From: Mesocentrotus franciscanus
Lineage: Eukaryota > Echinodermata > Echinoidea > Camarodonta > Strongylocentrotidae
Length of the DNA stretch: 64,000 bases
Direction of reading: 5' to 3'
NCBI GenBank assembly: GCA_037976565.1
Contig: CP137679.1
Span: 10,948,992-11,012,991, forward strand
Below, piece after piece: positions 57,176 to 64,000 of the stretch; position 1 is the first letter of the stretch, and each line of letters opens with the position of its first letter. A program made the translations under genes and the position numbers. A model generated the notes under the pieces. That model had not been told where the DNA came from, did no database searches, and worked only from the letters and a program-made list of their open reading frames with translations.

Positions 57176-58098
57176 CTGAAAAATTGACAGAAATTATTTT
57201 AATTATAGAGTTAGGCAAGGGTATTGAACATGAATCTGTCCAAACGCAATCACATTATTGCAGTGATCAATTTATGATTATTATCATCCATCGTCAACAG
57301 TCAGTTTAATTCCTATTCAATTTGCGATTATGCGTTTATTGCGAAAAGTCGTCGGAGTTTCATTTTGACGAATTACATTTTTAAATTATATGCATACACA
57401 AAATGTGGTCAACATATTTCGATTGGTTAACAGAAAGGAAAAAAGGTGTCAGAAAAAAAAACATTAAAACGATTTAGAAGTTGTGAAATTAGCTAAATGA
57501 TTGATAAAGCAACAGTGATAAAGCAAATGAACACATTCGATCGCAACTCGTGCAATAATTGGTTATTCAACTTTTATAATACGTATCAAACAATGATAAA
57601 GAAATAAAGAAATAATGCATATCATTAATTCGGACAATAACAGGTTGAATGTATAATTGGTTTGCAAGATAAAACGAAGATGCTGATAGAAAGATGGATA
57701 TTTGTCATCTTTTGATGTGCTAAATGTACCAATTTACAATTGTCGTGAGCAAAACATACCCGATTAAGCACTTCATGTAACCGGAAAGGAATTCATTAAT
57801 GTAAACTATAATACTAAATGACTGACAAGTTTCACGTATCTATATCATCATCCCATGGCAAAGAATATGTATATCATTGCCCTGATTAAATTAAATTTGT
57901 TAATAATATCATCTCCGAACAAATAATAACTATACCATGTTTACAAAAGTAAATCAGATAATGAGCATTTATGTAATGCATTAACATGTATGCAAGCTTT
58001 TTTCTCACGTGCCTTGCAGCGAACTATTCCGTTTCCCATTTACATGTATATCATTATTTATTATTCTATATATCAACATAATTAATATTGCGACTTAC

Positions 58099-58161
58099 TT
58101 TGTACCTGCCAACAGTAGCAAATATTTGGACGCCATCTTGGATCTCCGCATTCATAGATCT
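58099..58161 (-). CDS. GC-R exon e8, start of kinase-homology domain
   Basis: 21 codons [20 protein letters not shown] then K; G to V and A to G changes against GC-L. Confidence 0.9.
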
Positions 58162-58584
58162 CTATTGAGAATTAGATTACATTCAAGTGAACAATTACGA
58201 TGAGTGTTATAAACCTGTGAAAACAATAAGTTCATTTAAGGTAAAACTTTTTTTTCTAAAGATTTGAAATCATGCTAAATCCTAGAATTTACGTACCCAT
58301 ATATGAATATTAATGTGGCATAACATTTACCCCTAAAAAATAAAATCACAATAAACGTACTTCTTGCTGTAAGAATTGCAATGGAATATTTCATTACAGA
58401 TTTGAATAGATACGCATATTGTATTAATGAAAGTGGAAGTAGATGGAGAGGGGTGATGAATGTTTAGTAAAACTGAATTTAGATTATCGACAGAAAAACA
58501 AAAAGAAACAAATTAAGATATAAAGAAGAATGGTAAAAAATATACATCAATATAGACTATTACGCTAAATGAATAACAGACGTA

Positions 58585-58738
58585 ATAATAATAGGCATTT
58601 CTATAGCGCCGTCTATTTAGAAATTCTATTCCGAGGCGCATTTATTATTAGCTTTAGCCTAGCTGCCATTACAGCGCTCCAGCATTTCAAGGAAGTAGTT
58701 CCTGTCAGGTACCCATTTACATCACCTGGGTACGTGTA
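58585..58738 (-). mobile_element. 3' fragment of a SINE
   Basis: Starts with (AAT)n and shares the body AGCATTTCAAGGAAGTAGTT and CCTGTCAGGTACCCATTTAC with the SINE at 56190, but lacks the tRNA-like head. Confidence 0.65.
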
Positions 58739-59165
58739 AATAGATCGATAGACAACGCAAACATAGTGAAGAAGAAGAGAGAACTCATGCTTCAAATCCA
58801 ACCTTTTTTTTAGTAGGTCACGAATTTTCGACATATATTACGTATTTATCAAGTGATTAGATCGATGGATGATAGACAGGCAGATACAGAGATATGTGTA
58901 GAAGGATAGTTAAAGATGGATAGATAGATAGAAGGGCAGATAAATGGACAGAGAGATAGACAGACAGATATATAGATAGGATTGTACAGAAAGTGTTTGT
59001 AAAAACACTTAGCGTGCCATTTTAAAAGTCAAACACAGCCGTTAATACAAAACAGAAAGAGAAAGGCAAACAAAAATGAGAGGAAAGCTCAAGCGAGGCT
59101 TTTATAGAGCAGGAGATGTAATATATGTGTGGGGAAGGGGGAGAACAAAAATCGCATTTCTTTAC

Positions 59166-59292
59166 CCTTGAAGACAGTGCCCTGGAACCAGATGTTGCCG
59201 TGGCGACCGATTTACCAATCTCCTCAAAGATGAGCTCCTCCCACGCGACCTTCCAAGACATGCTCATGAGCTCTGCATCAAGGCGATGTTTT
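59166..59292 (-). CDS. GC-R exon e7, cytoplasmic juxtamembrane segment
   Basis: [20 protein letters not shown] as in GC-L, with one F to L change near the end. Donor gtaaag. Confidence 0.92.
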
Positions 59293-59846
59293 CTGAACGA
59301 GAATCAAAATATGATAACCACGTATGTTGCCTTGTGAGGAGATTATTGGTCCCGATTTTTGCTTCTATGTGAAAATAATGGAAGCAAGGAAAGCTCTAAA
59401 AATGATCCTTTCCGCAGAGTATCTGCAGTTTTTAGAATTTCTAATTTAGCGTAGTCTTAAATCCACATTGACTATTAAAACTAAATGTACACAGGTGGAT
59501 CCAGGGGATAAAACGAAGAGGAAAAGGGAGAAGCGTTGTACAAAATATTTGTTCATGTTTGGAAAAAAATACTCCCTCCTAACGCCTCCAAACACACACA
59601 CACACACACACACCCGAACATACCCACGCACGCACACACACACACACACGCACGCGCTCCCACACAAACTCACACATAATATTTATACATTCCAAATCTT
59701 GAGTTTAAAAAAAAGGTAACAACAGATAAAACCTAGAATACATCATGATTCTATTTACCACTTTACCAATACTTGAAAAATATTTCTAGAATTTTTACTA
59801 GCATTACGTGACGTTCCTTTGGTGACACTCTTTTTAGTACGTGTAC

Positions 59847-59931
59847 CTGTAAATCACGAAGAGAATGCCCGCAGCCGCCAGGACCGCCACCACAGCTACG
59901 ATGCCAACGAGACCAAGAATAGGGAGCTCAT
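59847..59931 (-). CDS. GC-R exon e6, transmembrane helix
   Basis: [17 protein letters not shown] then [10 protein letters not shown]. Hydrophobic span conserved, with M to V, V to A and M to L changes. Confidence 0.92.
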
Positions 59932-60153
59932 CTGTGTTCAATTCAATCCAGAGAAACTTTTATTTTCTTCATTCTTCTTTTTCTTATCTTCATGATTATC
60001 ATCAATACGACGTGTATATACATAATGACATAAATAATTGAAGAGCATTTCAGCAGTTGCTGATGGGACTGAGGATTTTTTGCATTAATTTTCTACATGT
60101 GCCTCGCTTAAATTCATTTATAATAAATTAAAATGAAAAAATGGGGCGGCTTG

Positions 60154-60184
<31 letters not shown>

Positions 60185-60687
60185 GGGGGTTAAACTCCAA
60201 AGTCCCCCTCTAGAACCACTACTTCTCTTACAGTACATTATTCTTCCTCAAAATGAGATTCAAAGTGCTACTTGATATTTTAAGTTAAATTGAAAATGTA
60301 AATAAGCATAACATTTACTAAATTTAAAAAAGAAACAGACTTAAAGAGGTCTGTTTAAAAGTTGTAGGCAAAACTTTGTAACCTAATACGCAGATCAGAT
60401 AGCCGATCTTATGTACTGGGAGTGACATATAAATATGTTTTTGTTAAACATTGAGAAACCTCTCCAGATAATCTTTTAAGTATTCATGACATATGGTCTT
60501 ACTGGGGGCTTGAATTAAAAATTACAGAGTATTTAGATATTTATGTCCAATTTGCCATGAACCAATAATGTAAAAGGTTGTCAAGGGAAACCATTTACTA
60601 TTATAAATGCACGCTGTTTTTCGGCTTCGGTAGATGAAATGATGTTTGAGTAATGAACATGATAACAGCCCGGATGAAAAGACTCAC

Positions 60688-60820
60688 TAGATTGGCATAA
60701 CTCATCCTCAAAGCCACACTCTGGGGCATCTCTAGGCGGGCCGAGCCCCCCTCCAGGCCAAGCTGGCTTCACCCCTGTCATCTCAATTTCACCCGTCTCT
60801 CCGTAATAGTTCGCAAGAAC
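60688..60820 (-). CDS. GC-R exon e5, juxtamembrane cysteines
   Basis: [16 protein letters not shown], then [19 protein letters not shown] and EDELCQS. In frame with six G in the PGGG run, which supports the left copy of e5 as the correct form. Confidence 0.92.
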
Positions 60821-61117
60821 CTGTTGTACAAAATGACGGACACCAATCATCAAATAACATGTTTCTCGGTATCTTCAGGGAGATGGGATAGACCCTGGTA
60901 TTTTGCGAGTTCCATGACAATGTAATCTCAGCAAAAAAAAGGACAAAAAAAGAAAGTGGACACTCTTTACTTTTATATTTTTTCATATAAACCGTCACTA
61001 AAATATTTTGAAAATATAAATCAAATTAAACAAGAAAAAAATGGTCCGAAAATATCAATAAAGATCAAGTTATGAATTTTCACGCATGAATGGGCACATT
61101 CATTTAACCGTTAGAAG

Positions 61118-61366
61118 GTCTGATTAAGAAAGAATACCGTTTTCTTAATGTAATCAAATCTAATACACAAATCTTTACGTGACTCGTTACAAATTATTTA
61201 AGACAAACATCAAGGCTTGTCCTACCTAACAACACGTAATATATGCAGTTCGCATACGACTATTAAAATACAACTATTCGTTACAAGTGCATGAAAACAT
61301 TACTAACGAGGCACTCTACTAAAGATTTGTGCCTTAAATTTGGTTAAATTACGAAAATGGCCTATT
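61118..61366. mobile_element. Palindromic MITE, right-arm counterpart
   Basis: Same family as 6290-6560, at the matching place in GC-R intron 4; shared by both arms. Confidence 0.7.
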
Positions 61367-62263
61367 GCAAAAACATAGGAAATAGCCGTTCAGATGTTAC
61401 ATGTGCATCTGTAAGACATTCTTATTTAATTCAACAATGAAAACAAAGAATGAGGAACAATGAGGAGGACTGAGCTCTGGATGTCATGGTTTTGACAAGC
61501 AAGGCCAAGATTCCTCTCCTTTCCACCAAAGATCTTGTACGATCGTGGATACCTCCAATGCGCATCAACATTTGAATGGCCAGATGCCCCATTTTTGCCA
61601 TTTTCTTTCAGAGACTCATTTATTGTTAAATGGCTATACACACTCATTCGCGAATGGTATGATTGTAATTGCAAATCATCTTAATAAAGATAAATGTATG
61701 TTTAATTTGATATATGAAAGAAAAGTTTATACTAAATATTCATTTGAAGTGTCCACTTTTTGTTGTTGCTAAGTGTACTTTAATAAAAACATTAGCTCAA
61801 ATATTATTTCTGTAAAGAGAAATTGCACGTTTAAACAGATTAATGGCATAAAAAGGTGTTTTAGAGGTTTGTTAAAATCTACTCCTCAACGGAAAGTTAT
61901 ATGATTTTCAAAAATAATGAATTCCCTAATGGGAAGAGTGTATTTAAATGGAAAACTGAATTGTTCGACCAGATCTTTCTGTCGTTTTCTACTATTCTTC
62001 ATGTTGTCTACATTTTATATTTCAAACAGCATCATACAAATATAATTATGCATAAATCCACTCCTGGAGAATTTCTCCGAAGTATCAAATACAATCAATT
62101 TTCCGTGTTCGGACTGAAAAAAACACTTTTTTCTGTAAATTCACTGTTTGATTTTAAAAGGAATTACATCCAGTATCATTTATTCATATTTTATTGGATT
62201 TAATTCCCCTTTTCCCTTCATTTTTAAAATCAAACTCTTCAAATAGGCAACGCCAAATTTTAC

Positions 62264-62358
62264 CTTAAATGTTCCTTCTTCAGTATTGGTCATATCCCAA
62301 AGTGAGTAGTCTCCGCTGCGGTCACCGTTTGCGTTGACCGTTACTGTACCAGACATAC
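62264..62358 (-). CDS. GC-R exon e4, ANF receptor domain
   Basis: [19 protein letters not shown] and [12 protein letters not shown]. The acceptor here has no SINE before it, unlike the left arm. Confidence 0.9.
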
Positions 62359-62629
62359 CTGCCCAGTGTTTGTGTAAATGATGAAAACACGCTGTTACCA
62401 AATATTTAAATTTAAAAAAGATTTTTTTTTTTTTTTGTATAGATATGGTGCGGTAAATCACCGTAAAGTGGCCGCCAAGGATTTTTTTTCTTCACGTGGA
62501 ATTGAATGGCAACTGCGCGTAACAAAGGTCTTGCGCGTATTCGCTGAGATGTGTATTATCATACAGAAAATGTGAAGCATATTCTACTTTCATCATAATA
62601 AAAACAAAGACGCTGCGTTCTTTTCATGT

Positions 62630-62970
62630 AATTATGTTTTCATTGGAATCCCCCCCCCAAAAAAAAAAAAACAGAAACACAAGGATAACAATTATATATG
62701 TATATAATACAATGCTTAAAGTCCAGTTACATGTAACATCATGAATAGGGTCTCTCCATTATTATGTCTATCTAAAATGAAACACATTTTTTGTGACTGT
62801 GCGAAGGTAAACCTCTTTGGAACAACCTCACTGATGCCATAGATAAATGTATAAGGCAATCCACTGTTTATTCAGACTTTAATTATGTATTTGGAGTTGA
62901 CATAGGCAGTTGCCAAGACACATGTCTCAATGATGAATAAAACCTTATCAAATCAAATCAAATCAAATCA
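62630..62970 (+). mobile_element. LINE 3' end beside GC-R exon e3 donor
   Basis: Right-arm counterpart of the element at 4331-4690, so the insertion predates the inverted duplication. Confidence 0.6.
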
Positions 62971-62971
62971 C

Positions 62972-63107
62972 CTTGGAATGATCTACCCCACATCTTCCTG
63001 GTGATTGCATAACCATCAGAGATATTCCCTTCTTCAGCTAGTGTTTCATTCACCGCCAAGCTATACAGGATCACAGCATCATGAAAGGCAACCGCCCAAA
63101 AATTATT
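62972..63107 (-). CDS. GC-R exon e3, ANF receptor domain
   Basis: [20 protein letters not shown] then [17 protein letters not shown]. Same 136 bases and phases as GC-L e3, with FASA changed to WAVA, AEGG to AEEG, and P to Q at the end. Donor again abuts a (TTGAT)n element tail. Confidence 0.88.
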
Positions 63108-63211
63108 CTGCAACGATTAAGAGTGAGAAATGTTGAGGTTTAGTTTATGCGCGGTTGTAATATTTTTCATGTAGCTCCTTTGGAAACATGAAAAGTAATG
63201 GCCCCAAAATT

Positions 63212-63289
63212 GTTCAGCTAGAGTCTCGTCCCCCGTCAAGATATACAGGATCACATCATCATTGAAAGCACTCGCAAAGAAATTATTTC
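63212..63289 (-). pseudogene. Decayed duplicate of exon e3, right arm
   Basis: Inverted counterpart of the relic at 4007-4085, with the same lost acceptor. Confidence 0.78.
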
Positions 63290-63359
63290 ACAACGATTAA
63301 GACTGAGAAATTTTAAGTTTTAGTATTTTGCACTTTTGCAATATCTTGAAGGTGCTTCA

Positions 63360-64000
63360 TTGGAAATAAGAACAGCATGCGCGAAATAACACAGCTAACA
63401 GTTAAATTTAAATTCAATTTCGGTTTTATTGTCAGAAAAGAAAAAGAAAAGAACATTGCAAAATTCCGTAGACTAATATAGTCATATTTACAGTAAAATA
63501 CAGGAAAACATGAAATAAGGTTATAAATTGCACATTTACATATAGTAGTTCAAAAACAACTTCTATGACGGTTTCTGCAAATAATACCAATGCCAATGTA
63601 CTATATCAATGGGGTCTCCCGCCCGAAACAAAAACAAAAAACGTCACATCGCAATTTTCGTTTTACCAAATACTTTATGGAAAGTGGAAGGTCGTTTCAA
63701 AGCTTTGGTGACGCGCATACAAAAGAAAAAACTAAAAAGTTAGATCATTTTTAAGAAGCAACCTCCAATACACTGCTTGTGGTTTGACTGGATTAAAATT
63801 TTGCCTTGGTTTTCAACACTTTATGATTAGCCGAATATTTGAACGTCCATTCAAAAGTGTGATGTACATTAGCTTTTGAAATGTAACATTCGGCTTTGTG
63901 TCCCGTCAGTCAATTTTCAGAATGCTTTTTTCTCCGGATTTCAGGCAATATGAAGGCCCTGCTAATCTTTTCACTTTGAAAACATGCACTTTCGTATAAA
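63360..64000 (-). other. GC-R intron upstream of e3
   Basis: Inverted counterpart of about 3430-3950. It contains an extra ~160-base stretch (63404-63565) not in the left arm. e1 and e2 of GC-R should lie beyond the window. Confidence 0.7.

Larger units (their letters stand above)
46563..63107 (-). pseudogene. Receptor guanylyl cyclase, right copy (GC-R), lacks exon e18
   Basis: Inverted paralog of GC-L, 5' incomplete (continues past 64000). Exons in transcript order: 63107-62972 (e3), 62358-62264, 60820-60688, 59931-59847, 59292-59166, 58161-58099, 57175-57098, 56138-56034, 54813-54742, 52883-52733, 51950-51801, 51479-51308, 50564-50412, 49741-49618, 49198-49130 (e17), then 47629-47531 (e19), 47229-47138, 46631-46563. 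Every shared exon except the last has the same length as in GC-L. No e18 is found between 49130 and 47629. Its flanking introns meet near 48670 and correspond to a deletion of about 750 bases relative to GC-L. Joining e17 to e19 shifts the frame, and ETIGDAY is lost, so cyclase activity is not expected. It could still give a truncated receptor with ligand-binding and pseudokinase parts. No N run is nearby, but local misassembly is not excluded. Confidence 0.8.

Overview
The window looks like nuclear genomic DNA from a marine invertebrate deuterostome, most likely an echinoderm such as a sea urchin. It is AT-rich, has small exons in long introns, and carries tRNA-derived SINEs with (ATT)n tails, many palindromic MITEs, a Ngaro-type retroelement fragment, and a natriuretic-peptide/speract-receptor-type guanylyl cyclase. 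The species is inferred from content only. There is no bacterial, operon or CRISPR content.

Layout. (1) 2,409-30,191, + strand: 3' part of a membrane receptor guanylyl cyclase (called GC-L here), 21 recognisable exons (e1-e21) that join in one phase-consistent frame of 813 residues: C-terminal half of the ANF ligand-binding domain, one transmembrane helix, pseudokinase, dimerisation helix, cyclase, tail. The N-terminus lies left of the window. (2) 9,660-10,159 is exactly 500 N. It is flanked by the ends of a ~6 kb direct repeat (3,587-9,659 and 10,160-16,166) that differs mostly in homopolymer lengths. This is best read as two unmerged overlapping contigs, so e3-e8 are shown twice. (3) 30,192-32,260: 3' flank of GC-L. 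(4) 32,260-45,475: spacer between two inverted arms. It holds a fold-back minisatellite, a Mutator-like element nested in a MITE, a five-exon Myb/SANT-like gene (35,331-45,423, +), and in that gene's last intron a 5'-truncated Ngaro-like element with B1-A2-B2 split direct repeats. (5) 45,475-64,000: the same receptor gene on the - strand (GC-R), homologous exon by exon (e3-e21) with identical exon lengths, except that e18 is missing.

So the window is a large imperfect palindrome: two paralogous receptor cyclases in tail-to-tail orientation around a ~13 kb spacer. GC-L keeps all cyclase catalytic residues. GC-R has lost the exon with the second metal-binding Asp and the guanine-recognition Glu, which also breaks the frame, so it is probably a pseudogene or a truncated receptor. 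Exon e19 has been tandemly amplified in both arms as dead copies, and a decayed copy of e3 lies upstream of e3 in both arms. Several transposons occur in only one arm, so the other arm preserves the empty site. Three elements sit directly against splice sites of the cyclase gene.
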